From NCBI GenBank assembly GCA_021397845.1, contig CM038053.1:144846541-144910540 (forward strand): 64,000 bases of DNA, given 5' to 3'. The DNA is from Areca catechu (taxonomy: Eukaryota; Streptophyta; Magnoliopsida; Arecales; Arecaceae). A model generated the notes under the pieces. That model made no database searches. It was not told where the DNA came from and saw only the letters and a program-made list of their open reading frames with translations. The stretch's first letter is position 1; each line of letters opens with the position of its first letter. A program made the position numbers and the translations under genes. Shown one piece after another: positions 1 to 9,631 of this stretch.

Positions 1-655
1 ATCATCATTATAAAGATTGAGCTAGGGATGAATATGAAAATTGGATTTGACAAGTATCCATATTCATAATCATATTCAGGATGCAAGTTGATCAAAGGAC
101 TGAATTGCCCGGTAACTCACCACTGAAGGGTATTTTGGTAATTCCACCAAAATTCCACATCTTCCGGGTAGACATGATACGTTGCTAGACGTCAATCTTA
201 TCTTGTAGGTATATGATTGAGTCATGGTAATTCAAATCAGTCAATTTGAATTAGATTCTAATTGACCGAGTCGAGCTAGTTTGAGTTGACCTAAATCGGC
301 TTAGTTAAGATCTAACCGAATTAAGTCAAATAGAACTCGGACCTACTGCTGGCTAGGTGTGGAACCCAATGGGTCACACACAAAAAAAATTGATGAAGGA
401 TTTAATTTGGAATTAAATCATGTTTGCAGGATAAACACACTAGCATGTGTTGCAGACCAAATTTCTATTCGAATCAGATTCGAATTTGGTTCCGAATTGG
501 GCTTAATTGGGTTCTAATTGAACCAGATTAAGGTCCAATTTATTTTTTAGGACATTGGGCTAACCCATGGCTGAACCCAAGTGAATTTAATTCACTGAGA
601 CCCTCTCTCCAAGCCGCCCCCTCCCTTCTCTCACCCGCGCGCGCCAAGAAAGAAA

Positions 656-671
656 GTCCACGCGCGTGGAC
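656..671. promoter_or_regulatory. 16-bp perfect palindrome in LTR U3
   Basis: GTCCACGCGCGTGGAC reads identically on both strands and sits about 330 bp upstream of the TATA box. In the 3' LTR the same site (8211-8226) reads GTCCACGTGCGTGGAC, so one CpG C-to-T change makes a CACGTG G-box core there. A role in transcription is inferred only from the symmetry and the position. Confidence 0.5.
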
Positions 672-990
672 TTCTCTTAAAACGCGTGAGAAGAAAAAAT
701 GTCAGAGAAATTTCTGAATAAGGGCATTTCAGATCCTTTTCTGGCACCCTTGGATCTGGATCTGATGGCCAGAAAAATTTAAGAAAAAGATCCGTTGCTT
801 TTCGGTCGCAAATCCATCTCCAAAAGTCGCGATCCTTCCTGAAGTTTTTCCGAGAGTTCTCCTCGTCGGAAAAACGAAAATCAAATCAGAGAATCATGAT
901 TTTTGGTTGAGGGGACGCGTGAGGAATGAGGGATCGTGATCCCTGGGGTTTCAGAGGGTTGCGTTGTTTCGAGATGACACCCCTCTGAGA

Positions 991-1000
991 TCTATAAATA
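991..1000 (+). promoter_or_regulatory. TATA box of Copia-A 5' LTR
   Basis: TCTATAAATA lies inside the LTR, with an expected start site about 30 bp downstream near 1025, so R-U5 would run from there to 1660. The same motif is in the 3' LTR at about 8547-8556. This is a standard LTR promoter arrangement; no other TATA-like sequence in this LTR is as well placed. Confidence 0.7.
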
Positions 1001-1661
1001 GGGTTGGGGTTCTCGGGAGTTTTCACGCAACATAGTTCAGAGATCCAATTCCCTTTCTTCCTCTCTAGAATACTCCTTCCTCTTGTTCTTGTTGGGTATT
1101 GTTTCCTTTACAGAGGTATCCTCTGTCGAAACTCTGACCCTAAACAAGAATAAGAAGAAGGTCTTGAACGGTAAAGGAAAGAACAGGGAAAGGATCTATT
1201 CTTCTTTTCCTTCTTGAATTAAGACTTTGATTGTCTTAATTTTTCTTCCAATTCAATTCAAGAAAAGGGACTCAAGAAAGGGAATTCTTGAAGAAAATTC
1301 AAGAAGAGGAAAGAAGGAAGAAAAAGAAATTTTCAAGAAAGAAAATTTCAGCCTAAAGGTCCAAGAATTGAATTCTTGAAAAAGAATTCAAGAAAAGGAA
1401 CCAAGAAATAGAAATTGTTGTCTTCATTGTTTTTCTGTGTGGATCACCATTGGAGGGTGAACATTTGGGCACCTGGTGGAGATTCAGAGTTTGGATTTTG
1501 CGATACAGGTTAGTATCTTAATTTGAGATTAAATCTTATATATACATCTTATATGTTTTAATTCTTTTAAGGAGATTTTGGGTTGAAGGTTTGGTGAAGA
1601 TTTCATAAAGATAAAATTTTTTTTGAAATCTATGATTCCGCCTTGCCACCGAACCCTACAG

Positions 1662-1673
1662 TGGCATCAGAGC
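1662..1673 (+). other. Primer-binding site (initiator-Met tRNA type)
   Basis: TGGCATCAGAGC follows the LTR end after one base. The canonical plant Copia PBS is TGGTATCAGAGC, complementary to the 3' end of initiator tRNA-Met; there is one difference here. It primes minus-strand DNA synthesis and fixes the LTR boundary at 1660. Confidence 0.85.
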
Positions 1674-1758
1674 CTCCTTATTAAGATTAAAATATATATT
1701 CTGAATTTTAGATGCATATTTATATAAGTAACATGAGATGTAATATATGTTTGTTATA

Positions 1759-2104
1759 ATGTCACCAATTAGGGTTTTCACTCAAACCCTAATTGTTGTA
1801 GAGATATGCATAGAGATCTAGTCATCATACTGAAATAAGGTTGCCCTGGCATAATGGTGGATCCATTATGTGGTAAATGGTTGTCCTAGTATGATGACAC
1901 ACTAATCACATATTTGTGTTAATTATGCATATGTGTTTGATGTATGCCACTAATTAAGGTTTTCACTTAAACCTTAATTTGCATAGAGATATGTTTAGCC
2001 TTCTAGTCATCATACTGAAATAAGGTTGCCCTGGCATAATGGTGGATCCATTATGTGGTAAATGGTTGTCCTAGTATGATGGCACACTATGGCATATATT
2101 TGCT
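1759..2104 (+). repeat. Two-copy structured module in Copia-A leader
   Basis: Two direct copies, about 1759-1915 and 1943-2104. Each holds hairpin a (1766-1795 and 1952-1979), with an 11-12 bp perfect stem and 6-nt loops TCACTC and TCACTT; hairpin b arms (1821-1831 with 1888-1898; 2006-2016 with 2073-2083); and inside b a hairpin CATAATGG/CCATTATG (1850-1870 and 2035-2055) with loop TGGAT. Between the copies a G-C pair of hairpin a becomes A-T on both arms, so pairing is kept. The location between PBS and gag is where retroelement packaging and translation-control signals lie. Confidence 0.8.
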
Positions 2105-2423
2105 AGAATGTGCTTTGTTTTAATAAAGCCCTCTTTAACAACATATTAAGTTGTAGTGTCATATACCAAAAGCAAAAATAATCAATATGATTAGTTTATC
2201 ATTCGGTGTCTAGGAAAAGTGGTTCATGATCGGTAAAGAGGACGTGGTTTTTAATTGGTTCCGTTGACTGACCTGGCCAATTCTTATTGGTGTCTAAGGA
2301 AAGCAACGGGGGGACTCCCACCACTCTCCCACTTACCTGGCCGGTATGATTAACTTAATTATTGATTAATATGCTCAGTGTAATATTCACTACATATGGC
2401 CTTCCTTCATTCCAAGTCATTAT

Positions 2424-2770
2424 TATGTTATGATCCATATTAGGTTTGTTGTGTACACACAAGGCCTTTTTTCTTTATGGTGACTAACATAATTTTTTGC
2501 TTGGTACATTTGATGCTTATGGAATGATTTGATATAATACTTTGTTGTGTACACACAAGGGTATTATGATTAATATCATGACTATATAGCAATGAAGGGT
2601 CTAACTTAACTAAAATATTATAGTTTGTTGTGTACACACAAGGCTATTAATATTTTAGAGTCCAAGATAAGTTGAGAATTGTATGAATTACAATTGGAAA
2701 GAGTTTTCCTACCTTTGAACTTATATAAGATTTGTTGTGTACACACAAGGTCTTTTATAAGGAATTAGGA
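2424..2770 (+). repeat. Array of four hairpins with an invariant 20-nt head
   Basis: TTTGTTGTGTACACACAAGG occurs four times without change, at 2445-2464, 2541-2560, 2624-2643 and 2731-2750. It can itself fold as TTGTG-TACA-CACAA and contains the palindrome TGTGTACACA. Each copy is flanked at its edges by arms that pair with each other but differ between copies: AGG/CCT plus CCATA/TATGG plus TATGTTA/TAACATA (first); ATAATAC/GTATTAT plus ATGAT/ATCAT (second); TAG/CTA and an 11-bp CTAAAATATTA match (third); an 11-bp arm pair with one mismatch plus TCCTA/TAGGA (fourth). The pattern implies a selected structure. The function is unknown; packaging or dimerisation is the leading inference. Confidence 0.85.
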
Positions 2771-2938
2771 TCTCAACCCCACTAAGAGAACCAATTAGGG
2801 TTTTCTCGATCATCACATTGAGGGTTATGATGCTTGATAAAATAGTGGGAGACATAATTAAGTTAAAGTCCTAATTTAATTATGTTTTGTCAACATTGAT
2901 TGTCTGCTTATGTAATGTTGTTTGTTAATGTAGATTAA

Positions 2939-4189
2939 ATGGCCTCTTCACTCTCACTCCGTAGCATTCTTGATGCAAATAAATTGACTGGACCAAACTA
3001 TGTTGATTGGTTGAGAAACCTGAAGATAGTACTCAGCCAAGAAAGAATTTCTTATATTCTTGATACCCCAACCTTGGAACCATTAGGGGAAGATGCCTCG
3101 CAAGAGGATAAGACCACATATAACACGTGGCAAAATGACTCACTTACTGTCAAGTGTATAATGCTTGCCTCTATGACCAATGAGTTACAGAGGCAACATG
3201 ATAGCATGGACACAAACTCCATATTGCTCAATTTAAAAGAACTTTATGGAGAACATAGTCGAACTGCAAGATATGAAATATCTAAGCAGTTATTCCGTGC
3301 AAGGATGATAGAAGGTACATCCGTACAAGACCATGTATTAAAGGTTATTAACCTAATCACCCGATTGGGTCAATTGGGTTTTGTTATGGATGGGGAGTTG
3401 AATCAGGATTTAATCCTGCAGTCACTCCCAAAGTCATTTTCACAGTTTGTTCTTAATTATCATATGAACAAACTTAACACTTCCTTGCCTGAGCTGTTGA
3501 ATATGTTAAAAACAGCAGAGAGCCATTTAAAGAAAAATAAGGCTCCACTTCTTCTTGTGGATGGTGTAAACAAGAAGAAAATAGGCAAAAAGGGTTCCAA
3601 GAGGAGGTTAAACCCAAAAGGGGGCATCAAGAAAAAGAAAGGAAAGAAGGCCTCCGGACAAATGACCTGCTTTCATTGTGGCAAGCCGGGTCACTGGAAA
3701 AGAAACTGCAAGGTTTACCTTGCAAGTGTGAAGCCTGGTGCTAGTAATGCACCAAAAGGTATGTATGAGATACATGCAATTTTGTCATTAGACACTTCTA
3801 ATTCAAACTCTTGGGTATTGGATACTGCTTGTGGTCATCATATCTGCAAATCATTGCAGGGACTACAGAACATTAGAGTTTTGAAGGAAGGCGACTTCGA
3901 GCTCTACGGTGCTGGAGGAGATTCCATCCAAGCAGAAGCTGTAGGGACTTATATGTTGAAGCTGCCTTCTGGGAAGATTTTAGAGTTAAAGAATTGTTAT
4001 TTTATGCCTAGAATCATTAGAAACATCATATCTGTACCCTTGTTACTTAAACAAGGATATATTATGAATGTAATGAGCAGTGGCTGCTCAATCAGTTTTT
4101 CTAATGAAATAATATTTAATGGCATATTTTGCAATGGTCTCTTAACTTTATCTTCTGATGACAATATACTACATGTTAGTAATAAATGA
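2939..4189 (+). CDS. Copia-A gag-protease (ends at an in-frame stop)
   Basis: 416 codons, the first part of the polyprotein. The N-terminal ~220 residues are Copia-type Gag, the capsid protein that packages element RNA. A lysine-rich linker leads to a CCHC zinc knuckle at residues 244-257 (CFHCGKPGHWKRNC), a nucleic-acid-binding motif. The aspartic protease follows, with its active-site region at residues 292-303; it reads DTA where D-S/T-G is usual, which may impair activity. The start is the first ATG after the structured leader, in a typical Gag N-terminus. The TGA at 4187-4189 is premature: the same frame continues with the integrase zinc finger (WHC...H...CESC) from 4190 and meets a TAG at 4382-4384 before reopening. 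Both stops fit C-to-T changes, the TGA possibly from CGA and the TAG possibly from CAG. Confidence 0.9.
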   Translation: MASSLSLRSILDANKLTGPNYVDWLRNLKIVLSQERISYILDTPTLEPLGEDASQEDKTTYNTWQNDSLTVKCIMLASMTNELQRQHDSMDTNSILLNLKELYGEHSRTARYEISKQLFRARMIEGTSVQDHVLKVINLITRLGQLGFVMDGELNQDLILQSLPKSFSQFVLNYHMNKLNTSLPELLNMLKTAESHLKKNKAPLLLVDGVNKKKIGKKGSKRRLNPKGGIKKKKGKKASGQMTCFHCGKPGHWKRNCKVYLASVKPGASNAPKGMYEIHAILSLDTSNSNSWVLDTACGHHICKSLQGLQNIRVLKEGDFELYGAGGDSIQAEAVGTYMLKLPSGKILELKNCYFMPRIIRNIISVPLLLKQGYIMNVMSSGCSISFSNEIIFNGIFCNGLLTLSSDDNILHVSNK

Positions 4190-4420
4190 AAAAGAGATGA
4201 AGTAAACAATACTTTACTTTGGCACTGTCGTCTTGGACATATTAGTGAGCAGAGGATTAACAAGTTATACAAGGAAAAATTCCTTAATCCTTATGACTAT
4301 GAATCATTAGGAACTTGTGAATCATGTCTCATGGGTAAAATAACCAAGACTCCATTTAGTGGACATAATGAAAGGACAACATAGTTATTAGGACTCATAC
4401 ACACTGATGTATGTGGACCT

Positions 4421-6841
4421 ATGACAACTCAGGCCAAGGGTGGATACTCATATTTCATCACATTCACTGATGATTTTTCAAGGTACGGATTTGTGTATCT
4501 AATGAAACATAAGTCCGAAGCTTTTGAAAAATTTTTAGAGTATCAAAGTATGGTAGAGAAACAAACGGGGAAAAGTATTAAGATCCTTCGATCAGATAGA
4601 GGAGGTGAATACTTATCCACCGAGTTTCTTGATCACCTTAAACAAAAGGGAATCATCTCTGAATGGACTCCTCCTTACACACCACAATTAAATGGTGTTG
4701 CTGAAAGGAGAAATCGTACTTTATTAGATATGGTACGGTCCATGATGTGCTTCACAGACTTACCTGTTTCTTTTTGGGGATATGCCTTGGAAACAGCGGC
4801 TAATATTTTGAATAGAGTACCATCTAAATCTGTATCTGGTATTCCATATGAGTTATGGAGGGGAAAGAAACCCAATCTTAAGCACCTTAAGATATGGGGA
4901 TGTCCAGCTTATGTCAAAAGAAATTTTGGACAAAAGCTTGATGCTAGAGCAGAAAAATGTCTATTTGTTGGATATCCCAAAAATAGTATAGGATATCTAT
5001 TCTACCACCCTACTGAACAAAAGATTTTAGTCAGTAGGCATGCCATTTTTATGGAAAAGGAATTCATCCTACAAAAAGGCAGTGGGAGAAATATTGAACT
5101 TGAAGAAGTTCAACAAATAGATACATCTCAACAAAATCATAACATAATTAGTATAGAACCTGAACACACCACTCCTATCCGTAAGTCTGATAGAGTACGA
5201 CATGCACCTGAAAGGTATGGGTTCATTATTGAAAATAATGAAGCCCGAATCATTGATAATGATGAGCCTCTAACATATACGGATGCTGTCATAAGTAGTG
5301 ACTCAGACAAATGGCTGGAAGCCATGAGATCCGAAATGGACTCCATGTATGTCAACCAAGTCTGGACTTTGGTTGATGCACTAGAGAGTGTTAACCCTAT
5401 TGGATGCAAATGGGTCTATAAGAAAAAGATTGGGACAGATGGCCAAGTTGAAACTTATAAAGCCAGATTAGTGGCTAAGGGTTTCAGACAAAAACAAGGA
5501 ATAGATTATGATGAAACATTTTCTCCTGTTGCCATGCTCAAATCTATTCGGATCATGCTTGCTATAGCGGCATATCATGATTATGAAATCTGGCAGATGG
5601 ATGTGAAAACTGCATTCCTCAATGGTTTCCTTGAGGAAGAGGTTTATATGTCACAGCCAGAAGGTTTTGTCTTGGAGACTAAACCTAATCAGGTATGTAG
5701 GCTAAAGAAATCTATTTATGGATTAAAGCAAGCATCTAGGAGTTGGAACATCCGATTTGATAAGACAGTCAAAGAATTTGACTTTATCAAAAATGAGGAT
5801 GAACCTTGTGTGTACAAGAAGACTAGTGGGAGTGCCATAGTTTTCTTGGTTCTGTATGTAGATGACATACTCCTCATTGGGAATGATATCCCAATGTTAC
5901 AATCAGTCAAGGTATGGTTATCTAAACAGTTTTCCATGAAAGACTTGGGAGAAGCATCTTATATACTAGGCATCAAGATCTATAGAGATAGATCTAGGAG
6001 GATGCTAGGTTTATCCCAGTCTAGGTACATTGACCAAGTGCTAAAAAGATTTAGCATGGAGGAAAGTAAAAGAGGTTACTTACCTATTGGTCATGGCATA
6101 CATCTTTCTAAGAAGATGTCTCCTAAGACACCTGAAGAAAGAAATAGAATGAATTCGGTACCTTATGCTTCGGCAGTAGGGTCTATTATGTATGCTATGT
6201 TGTGTACTAGGCCTGATGTGGCATATGCCTTAGGTATAGCCAGCAGGTTTCAGGCTGATCCAGGAGAGGATCATTGGAAGGCTGTGAAAAATATTCTTAA
6301 GTACTTAAGAAGAACTAAGGATATTTTTCTAATATACGGAGGATCTGATCTTAAACTAGAAGCTTATTCAGATTCTAGTTTTCAATCAGATCCAGATGAC
6401 AGCAAATCTATATCTGGATATGTTTTTACCCTTAATGGAGGAGCTGTAAGCTGGAAAAGTTCTAAACAGCAAACTGTAGCTGACTCAACAACTGAGGCAG
6501 AGTACATTGCTGTTAGTGAAGCTGCCAAGGAAGCTGTCTGGATGAAGAAGTTCATATCAGAGTTGGGCATAGTTCCTGAGATTGAAGGTCCAGTATCACT
6601 TTACTGTGATAATACGGGGGCTGTTGCTCAAGCAAAGGAACCAAGAGCTCATCACAAATCAAAGCACATTCTGAGACGCTTCCATCTCGTTCGAGAGATT
6701 GTCGAAAGACAAGAAGTCTGCATTAAAAGGGTAGAAATGAAGAACAACGTAGCAGACCCGTTCACTAAGGCTCTATCACAGCGAGAGTTTGATCGCCACC
6801 TTGATTGTATGGGGTTAAGATTTAAAGGCGATTGGCTTTAG
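4421..6841 (+). CDS. Copia-A integrase-reverse transcriptase-RNase H
   Basis: 806 codons in the same frame as gag, so formerly one polyprotein. The first ATG here is merely the first after the TAG at 4382; the true domain starts upstream, with the first integrase Asp at 4406. The integrase core shows Asp59 in RSDRGGEY and Glu95 in NGVAERRN, the D-x35-E spacing of the catalytic triad that joins element DNA to the chromosome. The RT spans about residues 315-560, with YVDD at 479-482. RNase H occupies about 665-790, with EAYSDSS, SKQ, TTEAEY and YCDN motifs. The C-terminus ends 3 bp before the polypurine tract. All catalytic motifs are intact, so apart from the upstream stops this looks recently active. 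Confidence 0.95.
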   Translation: MTTQAKGGYSYFITFTDDFSRYGFVYLMKHKSEAFEKFLEYQSMVEKQTGKSIKILRSDRGGEYLSTEFLDHLKQKGIISEWTPPYTPQLNGVAERRNRTLLDMVRSMMCFTDLPVSFWGYALETAANILNRVPSKSVSGIPYELWRGKKPNLKHLKIWGCPAYVKRNFGQKLDARAEKCLFVGYPKNSIGYLFYHPTEQKILVSRHAIFMEKEFILQKGSGRNIELEEVQQIDTSQQNHNIISIEPEHTTPIRKSDRVRHAPERYGFIIENNEARIIDNDEPLTYTDAVISSDSDKWLEAMRSEMDSMYVNQVWTLVDALESVNPIGCKWVYKKKIGTDGQVETYKARLVAKGFRQKQGIDYDETFSPVAMLKSIRIMLAIAAYHDYEIWQMDVKTAFLNGFLEEEVYMSQPEGFVLETKPNQVCRLKKSIYGLKQASRSWNIRFDKTVKEFDFIKNEDEPCVYKKTSGSAIVFLVLYVDDILLIGNDIPMLQSVKVWLSKQFSMKDLGEASYILGIKIYRDRSRRMLGLSQSRYIDQVLKRFSMEESKRGYLPIGHGIHLSKKMSPKTPEERNRMNSVPYASAVGSIMYAMLCTRPDVAYALGIASRFQADPGEDHWKAVKNILKYLRRTKDIFLIYGGSDLKLEAYSDSSFQSDPDDSKSISGYVFTLNGGAVSWKSSKQQTVADSTTEAEYIAVSEAAKEAVWMKKFISELGIVPEIEGPVSLYCDNTGAVAQAKEPRAHHKSKHILRRFHLVREIVERQEVCIKRVEMKNNVADPFTKALSQREFDRHLDCMGLRFKGDWL

Positions 6842-6844
6842 TGC

Positions 6845-6853
6845 AAGTGGGAG
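6845..6853 (+). other. Polypurine tract of Copia-A
   Basis: AAGTGGGAG lies between the RNase H stop and the 3' LTR. It would resist RNase H and prime plus-strand DNA synthesis. The same AAGTGGGAG precedes the Copia-B 3' LTR. Confidence 0.75.
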
Positions 6854-6855
6854 AT

Positions 6856-9215
6856 TGAAAGATTGTGCCCTGAAAGCCAATTGAAATATTGTAATTTTGA
6901 TCCCAAAATCAATGAATTGACATTTTATAAAGGCATTATTTTCATCATTTGCTGTGTCTTTTTGATTTTATGATGAACCCCATAGATTAGGGCTATGGTT
7001 CTAGGGTTATGATGAGATCATACCAGTGAGACCTAAAGCCTTAAAACCCTAATCTAAAATATTCCTGGTCGATGGGACATTGAGTTGGGGATCAATGTTT
7101 CCGGCAAGACCAGCACATCCTATATATGTTTTGTAATGAGGGTGACTGATCTCACAGTCACTTGTGTTTGACACTAATACTAGGATGTGAGTGTTCATTA
7201 GAGAATGAGTTCACTGAATTGATCCAGATTAAGAATATCTAATGGAACCTTATCTGTTTGTCAATAGATAATTCTCATAGTGGGAGTAGTGCATGTGGTC
7301 CTTTGACCTGAGACTACCATAGTACCTTATATACATGAATCCATACTTTGGTTCGCAATCAATCATGACACTGAGTCATGCACGAGGTGATACTGGTTAT
7401 GGTGGATTGTATATGGAGGTTGTGAGTAGGTCAACAAGGAATTGATCAGCCCTAGTAAGAGGGAATAGCATCCAGCTATTTTCAAATGATGGATTCAGGA
7501 AACCTTTGATCAAAGTATGAACATTAGAGTTATTTTCTAATGGTTCATTAATGAATCATCATTATAAAGATTGAGCTAGGGATGAATATGAAAATTGGAT
7601 TTGACAAGTATCCATATTCATAATCATATTCAGGATGCAAGATGATCAAAGGACTGAATTGCCCGGTAACTCACCACTGAAGGGTATTTTGGTAATTCCA
7701 CCAAAATTCCACATCTTCCTGGTAGACATGATACGTTGCTAGACGTTAATCTTGTCTTGTAGGTATATGATTGAGTCATGGTAATTCAAATCAGTCAATT
7801 TGAATTAGATTCTAATTGACCGAGTCGAGCTAGTTTGAGTTGACCTAAATCGGCTTAGTTAAGATCTAACCGAATTAAGTCAAATAGAACTCGGACCTAC
7901 TGCTGGCTAGGTGTGGAACCCAATGGGTCACACACAAAAGAAAATTGATGAAGGATTTAATTTGGAATTAAATCATGTTTGCAGGATAAACACACTAGCA
8001 TGTGTTGCAGACCAAATTTCTATTCGAATCAGATTCGAATTTGGTTCCGAATTGGGCTTAATTGGGTTCTAATTGAACTAGATTAAGGTCCAATTTATTT
8101 TTTAGGACATTGGGCTAACCCATGGCTGAACCCAAGTGAATTTAATTCACTGAGACCCTCTCTCCAAGCCGCCCCCTCCCTTCTCTCACCCGCGCGCGCC
8201 AAGAAAGAAAGTCCACGTGCGTGGACTTCTCTTAAAACGCGTGAGAAGAAAAAATGTCAGAGAAATTTCTGAATAAGGGCGTTTCTGATCCTTTTCTGGC
8301 ACCCTTGGATCTGGATCTGATGGCCAGAAAAATTTAAGAAAAAGATCCGTTGCTTTTCGGTCGTAAATCCGTCTCCAAAAGTCGCGATCCTTCCTGAAGT
8401 TTTTCCGAAAGTTCTCCTCGTCGGAAAAACGAAAATCAAATCAGAGAATCGTGATTTTTGGTTGAGGGGACGCGTGAGGAATGAGGGATCATGATCCCTG
8501 GGGTTTCAGAGGGTTGCGTTGTTTCGAGATGACACCCCTCTGAGATCTATAAATAGGGTTGGGGTTCTCGGGGGTTTTCACGCAACATAGTTCAGAGATC
8601 CAATTCCCTTTCTTCCTCTCCAGAATACTCCTTCCTCTTGTTCTTGTTGGGTATTGTTTCCTTTACAGAGGTATCCTCTGTCGAAACTCTGACCCTAAAC
8701 AAGAATAAGAAGAAGGTCTTGAACGGTAAAGGAAAGAACAGGGAAAGGATCTATTCTTCTTTTCCTTCTTGAATTAAGACTTTGATTGTCTTAATTTTTC
8801 TTCCAATTCAATTCAAGAAAAGGGACTCAAGAAAGGGAATTCTTGAAGAAAATTCAAGAAGAGGAAAGAAGGAAGAAAAAGAAATTTTCAAGAAAGAAAA
8901 TTTCAGCCTAAAGGTCCAAGAATTGAATTCTTGAAAAAGAATTCAAGAAAAGGAACCAAGAAATAGAAATTGTTGTCTTCATTGTTTTTCTGTGTGGATC
9001 ACCATTGGAGGGTGAACATTTGGGCACCTGGTGGAGATTCAGAGTTTGGATTTTGCGATACAGGTTAGTATCTTAATTTGAGATTAAATCTTATATATAC
9101 ATCTTATATGTTTTAATTCTTTTAAGGAGATTTTGGGTTGAAGGTTTGGTGAAGATTTCATAAAGATAAAAAAAATTTTGAAATCTATGATTCCGCCTTG
9201 CCACCGAACCCTACA
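6856..9215 (+). repeat. Copia-A 3' LTR, complete
   Basis: 2360 bp from TGAAAGATTG to CCCTACA. It gives the full LTR: U3 with TATA near 8547, then R and U5 with the CAAGAA-rich stretch. Differences from the 5' LTR are mostly transitions, several at CpG, plus a length change in an A-run near 7935 and in the A/T tract near 9170. It ends exactly where an inverted partial LTR begins. Confidence 0.95.
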
Positions 9216-9631
9216 TTATCTATTGACAAATAGATAAGGTTCCATTAGATATTCTCTATCTGGATCAATTCAGTGAACTCATTCTCTAATGAACACTCAC
9301 ATCCTAGTATTAGTGTCAAACACAAGTGACTGTGAGATCAGTCACCCTTATTACAAAACATATATAGGATGTGCTGGTCTTGCCGGAAACATTGATCCCC
9401 AACTCAATGTCCCATCGACCAGGAATATTTTAGATTAGGGTTTTAAGGCTTTAGGTCTCACTGGTATGATCTCATCATAACCATAGAATCATAGCCCTAA
9501 TCTATGGGGTTCATCATAAAATCAAAAAGACATAGCAAATGATGAAACTAATGCCTTTATAAAATGTCAATTCATTGATTTTGGGATCAAAATTATAATA
9601 TTTCAATTGGCTTTCAGGGCACAATCTTTCA
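9216..9631 (-). repeat. Inverted 5' end of an older Copia-A-family LTR
   Basis: 416 bp, the reverse complement of the first 416 bp of the LTR (6856-7271), with a few percent divergence. It runs from the LTR terminus at 9631 back to 9216, where the intact element starts. The simplest reading is that Copia-A inserted into an existing LTR of its own family on the opposite strand; the rest of that LTR would lie left of the window. Confidence 0.85.

Larger units (their letters stand above)
1..1660 (+). repeat. Copia-A 5' LTR (left part outside window)
   Basis: Position 1 matches 7555 of the 3' LTR and the match ends at the CA of 1659-1660, directly before the primer-binding site. It contains U3 with GC-rich palindromes around 640-671, a TATA box near 992, and a purine-rich stretch around 1140-1400 built from repeated CAAGAA/TTCTTG motifs able to pair with one another. 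Confidence 0.95.
1..9215 (+). mobile_element. Copia-A, young near-complete Ty1/copia LTR retrotransposon
   Basis: The start of the window repeats from 7555 onward, giving two long direct repeats (LTRs) that flank a primer-binding site, a leader, a gag-protease-integrase-RT-RNase H coding region and a polypurine tract. The domain order, with integrase before RT, is diagnostic of Ty1/copia. About 16-20 differences over the 1660 shared LTR bases, mostly transitions, imply recent insertion. The first ~700 bp of the 5' LTR lie outside the window, so the upstream target-site duplication cannot be seen; the downstream one would be TTATC at 9216-9220. The coding frame has two in-frame stops, so this copy probably cannot supply its own full polyprotein but could be mobilised by relatives. 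Confidence 0.95.

Noticed and set aside
1..1660. Assembly duplication with 7555-9215
   Set aside because: PBS and PPT lie exactly at the repeat borders and the differences are substitutions, as expected of LTRs.
1662..1673. tRNA-Met gene fragment
   Set aside because: The 12-nt match is the primer-binding site; no cloverleaf is present. The same applies to the other PBS sites.
2440..2637. Minus-strand ORF with repeated LVCTQQ peptides
   Set aside because: It is the reverse reading of the 20-nt hairpin head; no start context or family.
2424..2770. CRISPR-like array (20-nt repeats with 80-110 bp between)
   Set aside because: The host is a plant, the intervals vary in length and pair with themselves, and the site is a retrotransposon leader.
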